From contig NZ_JAKIKY010000008.1 in assembly GCF_023349185.1 (NCBI RefSeq), positions 1-64,000 on the forward strand: a DNA stretch of 64,000 bases, given 5' to 3'. The DNA comes from Shewanella aquimarina (lineage in GTDB: Bacteria > Pseudomonadota > Gammaproteobacteria > Enterobacterales > Shewanellaceae). Below, piece after piece: positions 46,729 through 55,028 of this stretch (its first letter is position 1; every line of letters begins with the position of its first letter). The position numbers were made by a program, and so were the translations under genes. The notes beneath the pieces are model-generated. The model was not told where the DNA came from and made no database searches. It worked only from the letters and a program-made list of their open reading frames with translations.

Positions 46729-47576
46729 TGCTGACCATAGCTAAGCGGCCGAGCCTCGGCCTCATCTGGGTGATCGCGAACAAAGAGCTGAAAGACAGCC
46801 TCAGAAATCGTTGGGTGCTGGTGGTTTTTGCCATCTTCTGGGTCTTGGCGTTGAGCATGACTTTTGCCGGCAGCGCCGTCAGCGGCACGCTAGCCTTACC
46901 TAGCCTAAGTAGCGTTATCGCATCCTTGACCACTGTCTCTGTGTTTATCATCCCCCTGGCGGCGATTTTGCTCAGCCATGATGCCTTCGTGGGGGAGGAG
47001 GAGGCGGGCACTCTCTGCTTACTGCTTACCTATCCGGTGAGCAAGTCGCAGATCCTTGTCGGTAAGTTGCTGGCCCACTGTACGGTGACATTTACTGCCA
47101 TTACCAGCAGCTACGGCAGTAGCGCCGCGATCTTGATGCTGTTTGGTCGTGGTGAGGCCTGGGAGGAGATACTGTCGGCCTTTGGGCTCTTGATTGCCAG
47201 TAGCTGCCTGCTGGCAACAATCTTCATTCTGATCAGTTACCTGGTGAGCCTTAAATCGGCAGAAAAGGCCAGAGCGGTAGGGAGTCTATTGGGACTCTGG
47301 TTTGCCTTGGTGCTTATCTATGATCTGCTGCTGTTGGCACTCTTGGTGGCCGATCTCGGCTATGGCAGCCAATGGTTGGTCAACCTGCTTATCTTGCTAA
47401 ATCCAACCGATCTCTACCGCGCCATTAACCTGGTGAGTGCTGGTGCCCCTCTGGGAAGCCTTGGACTGCTGGCTCAGTATGAGTGGAGTTTGCCGCTTCT
47501 GCTGGGGGCCTGCGTTGCCTGGCCATTGCTGCTTCTGTTTTGGACTCGCCGCGTATTTATCACCAAGTTGGTGTAG
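46728..47576 (+). CDS. NosY-like ABC transporter permease
   Basis: A 282-aa six-helix permease of the ABC-2/NosY type. The N-terminus WVIANKELKDSLRNRWVLVV is characteristic, as is the loop DAFVGEEEAGTLCLLLTYPV before the third helix. With NosD- and NosF-like partners it forms an exporter supporting metal-centre assembly. It ends the locus; 182 nt separate it from the next gene, and no terminator is visible. Confidence 0.9.
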   Translation: MLTIAKRPSLGLIWVIANKELKDSLRNRWVLVVFAIFWVLALSMTFAGSAVSGTLALPSLSSVIASLTTVSVFIIPLAAILLSHDAFVGEEEAGTLCLLLTYPVSKSQILVGKLLAHCTVTFTAITSSYGSSAAILMLFGRGEAWEEILSAFGLLIASSCLLATIFILISYLVSLKSAEKARAVGSLLGLWFALVLIYDLLLLALLVADLGYGSQWLVNLLILLNPTDLYRAINLVSAGAPLGSLGLLAQYEWSLPLLLGACVAWPLLLLFWTRRVFITKLV

Positions 47577-47758
47577 TGCTTAGCCGCAGCATATTGAAGC
47601 AGGGTTTTGGGCGGTAGTTCACATTCTTCGTGGCTGCCTGAAATCCTGGCGCAGTATTTGAGTGAATAATCACGTTAATTTTGTAGGGACATTAATAAAA
47701 TATCATAGATAACAATAAGATATTTCTAATTGATGATTAGGAATTATTGAGGTGTCAG

Positions 47759-49039
47759 GTGTTAAAAATTACGCCATATCTTGAGTTCGATGATGAGGCG
47801 CACCAACTGCATGATCGCACCTGTGGTGCCACCATAGGGCTGAGCTTTTCCGAGTCGGCGGTGTTGGCGCACCTATTGTCTCAGCCTGATGCCATCTGTG
47901 ATAAAGAAGCGTTGATCGCCGTTGGCTGGCCCGATCGTGTGGTGGCGGCGACCTCGCTGACACAATGCATCAGCACTCTTCGCAAGAAGCTGGAGCCTTT
48001 TCCCGAAGTTCAACTGAAAACGGTCGCCCGGCGTGGCTACCAGCTACATGTCTCACCTAAATCCCGTGTCACCATGCTGGCGGTGACTGATGCGGAGTCG
48101 ATCAAAGATGCGCTGATCGATGTTTCCTTGATGGTTAAGATTAGCGGCATCTTGATTGCGCTGGGGATTGTGGCCACCCTCTGGTATCAGAGTGATTATC
48201 ATAAGGTGATGAAACATTCGGCCAAGTGGGTGTCAGGCAGCGAAATTAATCTGAACATAGGGGGAACCAAGCGGCCACTGACGCTGATCCACCCTAAAGG
48301 GGTCGATAGTCTACATCCTTCCAATTGGCAGAAGCATATTGCGCCCGAGAGCAATAGCATTGAGGGATTTAACCATTTTGGTGGTTTCGCCTTTACCGAT
48401 GGCACCCACTATTCGGTAGCGGTATGCGACCTGGGTGACAACGGCGAGTGTCGCCGAGATAAGATCATCAATTTGACCGAAATCGACCTGAAGCCTGCCG
48501 GCCTCAACATGGTGGAGTTTGTCGAGCTGAGTAAGCGAATGGAAGATAGGATCCGCTACAACCGCATCCTGATCCCCCCTAGCGAGGCCGAAGGTGAGCT
48601 GGTGGAACATCACTACAATGGTGATATCTATTTTCCGGTGGCAGACGAGTTGCTGGTACGTGCCGACTTAGGGATCTCTCTGGTGTACGACAAACCTCTC
48701 AGCGGTAAGTTTTACTCCCGCGCCTGTATTACGGATCAGGACTGCCTGACCACGCCGATTAAGTATCAGATCCGCGGCGAGTTCGAGCAGTATCGTCAGC
48801 AGCTTGGTCAGCTGGATGTGGATGTCTTTTATGTTAAGGTCAGGCAGAAAGATCTGATCATGCCAGAGGTGGTGAGTGACTCGGCCATGCACTTCTATCG
48901 TGAGATTCGTAAACATAATATTCGCGACGAGGAGCTGTTTTACATGCGAATACATGCCGACAACGGCACTGCGGTCTGGGTGGTGCCATTGCTAGGCAGT
49001 CTGGTCGCCTGGACCAAGTATGAGAAGGTAGCCCTCTAA
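47759..49039 (+). CDS. ToxR/CadC-like membrane-anchored winged-helix regulator
   Basis: A 426-aa regulator with a cytoplasmic OmpR-type winged HTH (residues about 15-98, with SFSESAVLAHLLSQPD and SLTQCISTLRKKL), one membrane helix (about 127-143) and a large periplasmic sensor domain (about 145-426) containing four Cys (AVCDLGDNGECRR, ACITDQDC), possibly two disulfides. I use the GTG at 47759 (GAGG at 6 nt) and not the TTG at 47747. An inverted repeat AAATATC/GATATTT (47698-47725) lies in front. Position suggests control of the sir locus by a periplasmic signal, but this is inferred. Confidence 0.82.
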   Translation: MLKITPYLEFDDEAHQLHDRTCGATIGLSFSESAVLAHLLSQPDAICDKEALIAVGWPDRVVAATSLTQCISTLRKKLEPFPEVQLKTVARRGYQLHVSPKSRVTMLAVTDAESIKDALIDVSLMVKISGILIALGIVATLWYQSDYHKVMKHSAKWVSGSEINLNIGGTKRPLTLIHPKGVDSLHPSNWQKHIAPESNSIEGFNHFGGFAFTDGTHYSVAVCDLGDNGECRRDKIINLTEIDLKPAGLNMVEFVELSKRMEDRIRYNRILIPPSEAEGELVEHHYNGDIYFPVADELLVRADLGISLVYDKPLSGKFYSRACITDQDCLTTPIKYQIRGEFEQYRQQLGQLDVDVFYVKVRQKDLIMPEVVSDSAMHFYREIRKHNIRDEELFYMRIHADNGTAVWVVPLLGSLVAWTKYEKVAL

Positions 49040-49051
49040 CGGTGAGGGCAT

Positions 49052-49078
49052 AAGCCCCGACCTTAAAGGTCAGGGCTT
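49052..49078. terminator. Hairpin between the ToxR-like gene and fre
   Basis: AAGCCC-c-GACCTT-a-AAGGTC-a-GGGCTT is a long stem with one internal mismatch, between convergent stops; no T-run on either side, so termination is probable but not certain. Confidence 0.55.
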
Positions 49079-49089
49079 GCGCGATAGCA

Positions 49090-49788
49090 TTACTTGATGA
49101 AGGCAAAGGCGTCGCCGTAGAGGTGCTGCTCTTCGACGCCGATCTCGCGGAAGACTTCGCGGGCGGCGCCGACCATGTCGAAACGACCGGCGATATAGAT
49201 GTCGTAGCCGTTGAGGCTGACATAATCCTGCTTAATCTGCGCCAATAGGTTGGCCGTTTTGCCTTGCCACTCGGGCGTCGACTCTTCTACCACAGGCACG
49301 AAATGTAGCCAGGTGTGATCCTGATGCCATTGACGTGCCAGCGACTCATAGTACATAGCATCTTGGTTACGACAGCCCCAGTAGAGGGTAGTCTCAACAT
49401 TCTGCCCAAGGGCGATCGCCTGTTCGACTATGCTCTTGATGTAGGAGAAACCTGTGCCGCCGGCGATCAGCAGGCGGGGTCTGTGGCTGTCGGCGCGTAG
49501 GAAGGCTTCGCCGCCCGGCGCTTCGATGTCGATATATTCGCTCTGCTGCAGGCGCTCGACTACCTGCATGGGGTAGCTCTCGCTGACGGCGGCACCTATG
49601 TGCAGCTCGATCTGCTCCTGGCCTGGCGCAGAGGCGATAGAGAAGGGACGTTTATCTTTTTCACCCATTACGACGCAAAGGTACTGACCAGCCTTAAATT
49701 CGAAGCTGGTTTCTGGGGTTAATGCTACCTGATAGACGGCATCATTAAAGGCGGTAACATGTTCAACTTTACAGCGTATGGTGTTCAT
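49090..49788 (-). CDS. fre: NAD(P)H-flavin reductase Fre
   Basis: A 232-aa flavin reductase of the ferredoxin-NADP reductase superfamily. The flavin-binding RPFSIAS and nucleotide-binding GGTGFSYIKSI motifs are present, and the C-terminal DAFAFIK is typical (E. coli 233 aa). It reduces free FMN/FAD and works in ubiquinone synthesis in some bacteria. The ATG at 49788 is preceded by AAAGGA at 6 nt; an open frame to 49854 is not used. Next to ubiD, same strand, as in enterobacteria. Confidence 0.95.
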   Translation of the reverse strand: MNTIRCKVEHVTAFNDAVYQVALTPETSFEFKAGQYLCVVMGEKDKRPFSIASAPGQEQIELHIGAAVSESYPMQVVERLQQSEYIDIEAPGGEAFLRADSHRPRLLIAGGTGFSYIKSIVEQAIALGQNVETTLYWGCRNQDAMYYESLARQWHQDHTWLHFVPVVEESTPEWQGKTANLLAQIKQDYVSLNGYDIYIAGRFDMVGAAREVFREIGVEEQHLYGDAFAFIK

Positions 49789-49923
49789 TGGTTTTCCTTT
49801 CAGACCCTCTCTGTGGAGGTTTAGCTCCTTCGAATACCTGATTAAATTGTTCAAGTATTCAAAGGGTTAACTTCTTTGATTTATTTTTTAAAATTCAGAC
49901 GATTAGTTTATGTCTGATATTGA

Positions 49924-51405
49924 TTATAGCGTTGGCGCTTCGTCTATGCCCAGGTCATCCCAGATCGCATCGATCCTCTGTTTGACCGCTTCGTCCATGA
50001 CGATAGGGGTGCCCCATTCGCGATTGGTTTCCCCTTCCCACTTGTTGGTGGCATCCATCCCCATCTTAGAGCCGAGTCCGGCAACCGGGGAGGCGAAATC
50101 CAGGTAGTCGATAGGCGTGTTGTCTATCATCAGGGTATCACGCTTGGGATCCATCCGGGTGGTGATGGCCCAGATCACATCGTTCCAGTCGCGGCAGTTG
50201 ACATCCTCATCCACTATGATGATGAACTTGGTGTACATGAACTGGCGCAGGAAGGACCAGGCGCCCATCATTACCCGCTTGGCATGTCCCGGATACTGCT
50301 TGCGGATGGAGATCACCGCCATGCGATAGGAGCAGCCTTCGGGCGGCAGATAGAAGTCGACGATCTCCGGATATTGCTTACGCAAGATAGGCACGAACAC
50401 CTCGTTCAGTGCCACACCCAACATGGCGGGCTCATCGGGTGGCCTGCCGGTGTAGGTGCTGTGATAGATGGCGTCGCGTCTGTGGCTCACATGGGTCACG
50501 GTGAAGACAGGGAACTCGTCGGTCTCGTTGTAATAACCCGTGTGATCCCCGTAAGGCCCTTCTTCGGCCATCTCGCCGGGCTCGATATAACCTTCGAGGA
50601 TGATCTCGCTGGTGGCGGGCACCTCGAGATCGCAGCTCAGCGCCTTACACACCTCGGTGCGTTCGCCGCGCAGTAGACCGGCAAAGGCGTACTCGCTCAT
50701 GGCATCGGGTACTGGCGTCACGGCGCCAAGTATGGTCACAGGATCGGCGCCCAGCGCCACCACCACGGGATAACGTTCGCCGGGATGCTGTGCCTTAAAG
50801 TCTTTGAAATCCAGTGCGCCGCCGCGATGATCCAGCCAGCGCATGATCAGCTTGTTCTTGCCCAGCAATTGTTGGCGGTAGATCCCTAGGTTTTGGCGTT
50901 TCTGCCTCGGTCCCTTGGTGATGGTGAGTCCCCAGGTGACCAAGGGGGCGACATCGCCGGGCCAGCAGTGCTGAATGGGCAGCATAGTGAGATCGACCTC
51001 ATCGCCACTGACCACAACCTCCTGACACGGAGCATTGCGTACCGTCTTAGGTGGCATGTTTAGCGCCTGCTTGAACATGGGGATCTTGGCGATGGCGTCT
51101 TTAAAGCCGCGTGGCGGCTCGGGTTCCTTGAGGAAGGCCAGCAGCTCACCCACATCGCGTAGGGCGAGTGGGTCTTCTTTACCCAGGGCCATGGCGACGC
51201 GTTTGGGAGTGCCAAATAAGTTAGCCAGTACCGGCATTGTCTTGCCGACAGGATTTTCAAACAGCAGCGCCGGGCCCTTGGCTCTTAGCACACGATCGGC
51301 GATCTCTGTCATCTCCAGATGGGGATCGACGGGGTGGCTAATGCGTTTTAGCTCGCCATTGGCTTCGAGGTGATCGATAAAACTGCGTAAATCCTTAAAA
51401 CTCAT
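49924..51405 (-). CDS. ubiD: 3-octaprenyl-4-hydroxybenzoate decarboxylase UbiD
   Basis: A 493-aa prenylated-FMN decarboxylase of ubiquinone synthesis. Family segments seen: [31 protein letters not shown], and [11 protein letters not shown] carrying the catalytic Glu/Arg region. The conserved C-terminal DTNKWEGE-like segment appears as [14 protein letters not shown]. The ATG at 51405 matches the E. coli N-terminus; a longer frame to 51510 is rejected. UbiX, its cofactor maker, is not in the window. Confidence 0.96.
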   Translation of the reverse strand: MSFKDLRSFIDHLEANGELKRISHPVDPHLEMTEIADRVLRAKGPALLFENPVGKTMPVLANLFGTPKRVAMALGKEDPLALRDVGELLAFLKEPEPPRGFKDAIAKIPMFKQALNMPPKTVRNAPCQEVVVSGDEVDLTMLPIQHCWPGDVAPLVTWGLTITKGPRQKRQNLGIYRQQLLGKNKLIMRWLDHRGGALDFKDFKAQHPGERYPVVVALGADPVTILGAVTPVPDAMSEYAFAGLLRGERTEVCKALSCDLEVPATSEIILEGYIEPGEMAEEGPYGDHTGYYNETDEFPVFTVTHVSHRRDAIYHSTYTGRPPDEPAMLGVALNEVFVPILRKQYPEIVDFYLPPEGCSYRMAVISIRKQYPGHAKRVMMGAWSFLRQFMYTKFIIIVDEDVNCRDWNDVIWAITTRMDPKRDTLMIDNTPIDYLDFASPVAGLGSKMGMDATNKWEGETNREWGTPIVMDEAVKQRIDAIWDDLGIDEAPTL

Positions 51406-51572
51406 TTGGAAATACTCGCGTTGAGAAAAATGTGATATGGCGCGCACTATACCATTTATGGGCGTTATTCCCAAATGCCTTACACCGGCTTTGCAACCCC
51501 GGCATGGCAAGATTTTCAGGGCGTATAATTAAGGGTAAGATGCGGTGAATCTCTCGGGCATGAGGTGGCAAG

Positions 51573-52052
51573 ATGAGGCTTAATGTGAACCCTTTATTAC
51601 TCCTGGCTGGGCTGTTGTGGCTTGGTGTCTTGCCGCCGATTTCTACCGACGCTTGGGCGTTGAAGACAGACAAATATGAGCTGGCTCCATACGTCGGTCT
51701 AGGGTGGGGCTATCGCCCTGGCTGGCATCGGGACTTCTATGACCCTTGGCGCTGGCAAGTCGGTATAGGCACAGGTTTTCCCTACTGGCGCCATGGCTAC
51801 CGGGGCAATGACTGGGGCTACTGGCGAGACGACTGGCGTTACCCCTATCGCTATCAGCCGCGTAAGCGCCGGGAGCCTAAACCTATCGCACCGCCTCAGC
51901 GGGTGACCACTAGCCTAGCTCAGAGCGATGCGATTCATAGCCTGCCAGCCAATGCCAGAGTGAAGGTGAAGGACGGCAGGACGGTATACGAATGGCAAGG
52001 CGTTGAGTATGTCTACGACTGGAATAGCGACAGCTACCGGATTGTAAAGTAG
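51573..52052 (+). CDS. Secreted aromatic/arginine-rich protein of unknown function
   Basis: A 159-aa exported protein. The signal peptide ends near residue 29 (TDAWA|LK). The middle (about 35-90) is very rich in Trp, Tyr, Gly and Arg, with segments such as LGWGYRPGWHRDFYDPWRW, YWRHGYRGNDWGYWRDDWRY and YPYRYQPRKRRE. A compact C-terminal domain (about 115-159, LPANARVKVKDGRTVYEWQGVEYVYD) looks like the short 'YXWXGVxY' repeat of DUF-type periplasmic proteins. I do not recognise a function. It is monocistronic, divergent from ubiD and convergent with the signal peptidase gene. Confidence 0.7.
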   Translation: MRLNVNPLLLLAGLLWLGVLPPISTDAWALKTDKYELAPYVGLGWGYRPGWHRDFYDPWRWQVGIGTGFPYWRHGYRGNDWGYWRDDWRYPYRYQPRKRREPKPIAPPQRVTTSLAQSDAIHSLPANARVKVKDGRTVYEWQGVEYVYDWNSDSYRIVK

Positions 52053-52083
52053 CCGTCGCGGCTTACCCTTTACGCTTTAGGGT

Positions 52084-52767
52084 TTAGAGTGGCTGCAACC
52101 AACGCTCTGGCCGGAATAGGTAGTAGTGTTCCGGATCGTTGGAGAAGGCGACTCTATGGGCCTTGCCGGTGATCTCTTCGCGGGGGACGAAGCCGATGAC
52201 GCGGGAGTCGGCACTGGCGTCGCGATTGTCACCAAGGGCCAGGTAGTGCCCTTCGGGCACGGTCACAGGGCCGAAATTGGCCAATCTCGAGGGTTGGTCA
52301 TTCAACCTGATGGCGTGGGATTTGCTGGGCAGGGCCTCTTGCCGTTCGCTATAGGCTTGTTTTCGTGTGCCAAAGACTTGCTGCTCGTCAGTGTTATCGG
52401 GCGCCTCTTGGTAGCTTAAGGCCTCACCATTTAGGTAGAGGCGATTGTTGCGCATGGCCAGGGTGTCACCGGGCAGGCCTATGATGCGTTTGACCAGTTT
52501 CTTGTCGGCCACGGCCGAGTCGAAGGTGATGATGTCGCCACGCTCTGGATCCGCCAGCTTCATCAGGCTGATATGGGTAAAGGGCAGACGCAGATCGTAG
52601 GCCATCTTGTTCACCAGTATGCGATCTCCCTGCACTATGGTGGGCAGCATGGAGCCGCTGGGGACATGATTCCAGTCGGCGACGGCACTGCGAAATACCA
52701 GCATCAGGCCGATAAACAGGATGAACTGGCGGTGTTGTTTTATAGAACGAATCACTTTTTTTAGCAT
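52084..52767 (-). CDS. lepB: Signal peptidase I, short single-anchor form
   Basis: A 227-aa S26 signal peptidase. One N-terminal membrane helix (about residues 13-30) replaces the two of E. coli LepB (324 aa). The catalytic Ser39 is in HVPSGSMLPTI and the general-base Lys93 in KKLVKRIIGLPGD; the C-terminal GDNRDASADSR box is intact. It is probably a second, specialised peptidase besides the housekeeping lepB-rnc copy expected elsewhere in the genome. The ATG at 52767 has AAGGAG at 5 nt; an upstream extension to 52884 is rejected. Confidence 0.88.
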   Translation of the reverse strand: MLKKVIRSIKQHRQFILFIGLMLVFRSAVADWNHVPSGSMLPTIVQGDRILVNKMAYDLRLPFTHISLMKLADPERGDIITFDSAVADKKLVKRIIGLPGDTLAMRNNRLYLNGEALSYQEAPDNTDEQQVFGTRKQAYSERQEALPSKSHAIRLNDQPSRLANFGPVTVPEGHYLALGDNRDASADSRVIGFVPREEITGKAHRVAFSNDPEHYYLFRPERWLQPL

Positions 52768-52930
52768 ACCAACTCCTTGGAAAGTAAAGTGTCTTGCAGA
52801 GTCAGACGCTTGTTTGCCCGAGTGGTTCCAACCGTATTCGCGTATAAGCGTAAGCAAATATTTTTGCTCTGCCGAGCTCGGCATTGATATAGTGCTGCCA
52901 CTTGTCCTGAGGCCATCCCATGGAGAGAGA

Positions 52931-53608
52931 ATGAAGTACCAGTGGATATTATTTGACGCCGATGAAACCCTGTTTCATTTCGACGCCTTTAAAGGATTAC
53001 AGCTGATGTTTTCGCGTTTCGGTGTGGACTTCACCCTTACCGATTTCGAAGAGTATCAAACGGTTAATTTGCCTTTGTGGGTGGATTATCAAGACGGCAA
53101 GATCAGCGCCCGCCACCTGCAGGTGACCCGCTTCGAGCGTTGGGCCGAGAAGCTCTCTGTGACTGCCGAGCATCTCAACGCGGCGTTTCTTTCGGCCATG
53201 GCCGATATCTGCACCTTGCTGCCCGGCGCCGCCGAGTTGGTGGACGCCCTCTATGGCAAGGTGAAAATGGGGATCATTACCAATGGTTTCACCGACCTGC
53301 AGACGGTGCGCCTAGAACGTACCGGCTTGCTGCATGCCTTTTCGCCCGTGGTGATTTCCGAAGAGGTTGGCGTTGCCAAACCCGATGTGGCGATCTTTGA
53401 ACACGCCCTGTCGCAGATGGCTCATCCCCCCAGGGAGCATGTGTTGATGGTGGGGGATAACCCTCATTCAGATATTCAGGGGGGGCTCAATGCCGGGTTC
53501 GATACCTGTTGGCTGAATCCTGCCAGTCAGCCTGCACCCGAGGGGATAACGCCACACTATCAGGTGACTTCGCTCACCGAGCTGAAACACCTGCTGCTTA
53601 AAGGCTAA
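52931..53608 (+). CDS. yjjG: HAD-family pyrimidine 5'-nucleotidase YjjG
   Basis: A 225-aa HAD phosphatase of the YjjG type. Motif I ILFDADETLFHFD, motif II IITNGFTDLQ, motif III region EVGVAKPDVAIFEHAL and motif IV MVGDNPHSDIQGGLNAG are all present. E. coli YjjG hydrolyses dUMP, dTMP and modified pyrimidine nucleotides. The ATG at 52931 lies behind GGAGAGAGA. Divergent from the signal peptidase gene. Confidence 0.92.
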   Translation: MKYQWILFDADETLFHFDAFKGLQLMFSRFGVDFTLTDFEEYQTVNLPLWVDYQDGKISARHLQVTRFERWAEKLSVTAEHLNAAFLSAMADICTLLPGAAELVDALYGKVKMGIITNGFTDLQTVRLERTGLLHAFSPVVISEEVGVAKPDVAIFEHALSQMAHPPREHVLMVGDNPHSDIQGGLNAGFDTCWLNPASQPAPEGITPHYQVTSLTELKHLLLKG

Positions 53609-53619
53609 CTCAATTCGGG

Positions 53620-54111
53620 CTAACAGCCTGAATCGACAATCTCGAAGGTCGGGCCCTGAGAAGTACTCAGGGCCTGGGTGTATTTGAGGTAGCAGTTTTG
53701 GCCGCTGGATTTCCTGCTTGGGTGCATGAAGCGGATAAAAGGCTCGGCCTTGTTATTGTGAAAGTACCAGTCGGCCGGATCGTCGGCGTTGAACACGGCA
53801 TCGGCAAAGCTGGCCTCGAGCAAGAGATCCCAGGCGTGGGCCGAGTCGGCGGCGGGGTAACCATAGGCGAGTTCCACCTGATCGCCGTTGAGGCTTATGT
53901 TCGTACTGGCCTGTGTCTGCAGGTTTTCCTGACTCGCCTTGGTGAAGACCAGGGGCAGGGTGCCGCTCATCTCCCCTTTGAGCCCCTGAAGGGCTGCAAC
54001 GCGCGCATCGGACTGGATATTGATGAAGCGTGGCAGGGCTATCGTTGCCAGAATCGCCAGTATGATCACCGTGATGACAAGTTCAATTAGGGTAAATCCG
54101 TTAGGTTTCAT
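53620..54111 (-). CDS. Type IV pilin-like (MSHA/pseudopilin-type) protein
   Basis: A 163-aa prepilin. A short leader MKPNG is followed by the prepilin peptidase site G|FTLIEL and a hydrophobic N-terminal helix (VITVIILAILATIALPRF). The last residues contain two Cys (NCYLKYTQ, IVDSGC) likely to form the D-loop disulfide. It resembles MSHA minor pilins, but no pilus assembly genes lie nearby, so this is an orphan pilin or minor pilin. Convergent with yjjG, with 11 nt between stops. Confidence 0.82.
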   Translation of the reverse strand: MKPNGFTLIELVITVIILAILATIALPRFINIQSDARVAALQGLKGEMSGTLPLVFTKASQENLQTQASTNISLNGDQVELAYGYPAADSAHAWDLLLEASFADAVFNADDPADWYFHNNKAEPFIRFMHPSRKSSGQNCYLKYTQALSTSQGPTFEIVDSGC

Positions 54112-54300
54112 CTTGCTACCTGCAGTTTTCTTTGTGTTTATACTACACCCCGAGAAGGCATTTTATCCCCTAAACAAGCTTAAAAAGGTTGTTTTTAACG
54201 CATTTGTCATCGAAAAATGCCTTAATGGATTATTTGTTGCTCAGTTAGTGAAATTTAGGCTTTACATTTAAAGTCCATTTCCTTACTATTCTCGGCGTTC

Positions 54301-54391
54301 GGAGAGATGGCAGAGTGGTCGAATGCACCGGTCTTGAAAACCGGCACGGGTTTATAGCCCGTCTAGGGTTCAAATCCCTATCTCTCCGCCA
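54301..54391 (+). tRNA. tRNA-Ser (anticodon UGA)
   Basis: The full cloverleaf is present: acceptor GGAGAGA pairs with TCTCTCC, discriminator G and encoded CCA at the end. The anticodon stem is CCGGT/ACCGG with loop CTTGAAA, so the anticodon is TGA at 54335-54337. The long variable arm ACGGGTTTATAGCCCGT is diagnostic of tRNA-Ser. T-arm is AGGGTTCAAATCCCT. Confidence 0.96.
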
Positions 54392-54398
54392 TATTAAC

Positions 54399-54422
54399 AA
54401 AGCCCGCTTTATAGCGGGCTTT
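54399..54422 (+). terminator. Terminator of tRNA-Ser
   Basis: AAAGCCCGC-tttata-GCGGGCTTT begins 8 bp after the tRNA CCA and ends in TTT. Confidence 0.75.
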
Positions 54423-54500
54423 GTGCTATCTAGCATATAGCATTTGAGTCATAGCCGGGTTCCTAATGTTTAAGCCCGACTATCTCTTTGCCACATTAAG

Positions 54501-54532
54501 AAAAAAGGCTTCCAGAAATGGAAGCCTTTTTT
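54501..54532 (+). terminator. Terminator in the tRNA-tail repeat, first copy
   Basis: AAAAAAGGCTTCC-agaaat-GGAAGCCTTTTTT, symmetric and strong. The same element recurs at 54723-54755. Confidence 0.8.
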
Positions 54533-54722
54533 CGTTTTGGCGAGTAAATACTTAAAGACTGACTATCGGGATCACTTGAACCCAGGGTTCCTAATGTTTA
54601 GATCCGGCTATCCCTCTGCCACATTAACAAAGCCCGCTTTATAGCGGGCTATATGCTAGATAGCATTTGAGTCATAGCCGGGTTCCTAATATTTAAATCT
54701 GGCTATCTCTCTATCACATTAA

Positions 54723-54755
54723 GAAAAAAGGCTTCCAGAAATGGAAGCCTTTTTT
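54723..54755 (+). terminator. Terminator in the tRNA-tail repeat, second copy
   Basis: Identical stem and T-run to the copy at 54501-54532, 222 bp away, supporting a segmental duplication. Confidence 0.8.
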
Positions 54756-54820
54756 CGTTCTAGCTTTCGAGTGCTGGGCACTGTCTTGTCGGCGCTTTTC
54801 ATACTGTCCTCTTGAGCCGT

Positions 54821-54989
54821 GTTATACCAATCACAGTAAACATGTGATCAGAAATAGCGCAGGAAAAACGCTTGAGAACAAAGCAGGATTTTTAGATAAG
54901 TAGTTATTCTACAGTTAAAAATACTAATACAGTTATCGAGCGTTTTAACAAGCTAGAATGATCAATTATTTATTACGATTGGTATTAAC
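54821..54989. mobile_element. MITE-like palindromic element
   Basis: A 169-bp non-coding element with terminal inverted repeats GTTATACCAATC (54821) and GATTGGTATTAAC (54977), which pair as ACCAATC/GATTGGT with a one-base offset after. Internal arms also pair: AAAAACGCTTGA near 54868 with a GAGCGTTTTAAC near 54938, and ATTTTTAG (54888) with TTAAAAAT (54918). The sequence is of a type I recall as widely dispersed in Shewanella and related genomes. It carries no transposase and would be mobilised in trans. It lies between the tRNA-tail repeats and the AraC gene. Confidence 0.75.
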
Positions 54990-55028
54990 AACCAACACGA
55001 GCGACATTAGCACCGTGAACTCATGAGC

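Larger units (their letters stand above)
54393..54756 (+). repeat. Decayed repeats of the tRNA-Ser 3' end, each with a terminator
   Basis: Three imperfect repeats of the tRNA tail follow the true gene. The block TATCTCTCCGCCATATTAA (in the tRNA, 54380-54398) recurs as TATCTCTTTGCCACATTAA (54481), TATCCCTCTGCCACATTAA (54609) and TATCTCTCTATCACATTAA (54704). Each is preceded by GGGTTCCTAAT (54457, 54586, 54680), echoing the T-arm. The blocks are followed alternately by hairpins of two types: AAGCCCGC-tttat-GCGGGCTT and AAGGCTTCC-agaaat-GGAAGCCTT. The whole A+B unit is duplicated with a period of about 225-230 bp. It looks like a degenerating tandem of tRNA tails, and not a functional tRNA array. 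Confidence 0.8.

Noticed and set aside
43987-47576. Reading the NosL/D/F/Y-like genes as a nitrous oxide reductase cluster
   Set aside because: There is no nosZ or nosR in the window and the genes are in one unit with sirA; a role in SirA maturation fits better.
54393-54820. Further functional tRNA genes after tRNA-Ser
   Set aside because: The repeats keep only a tRNA 3'-like tail; no acceptor 5' strand, D-arm or anticodon arm is present.
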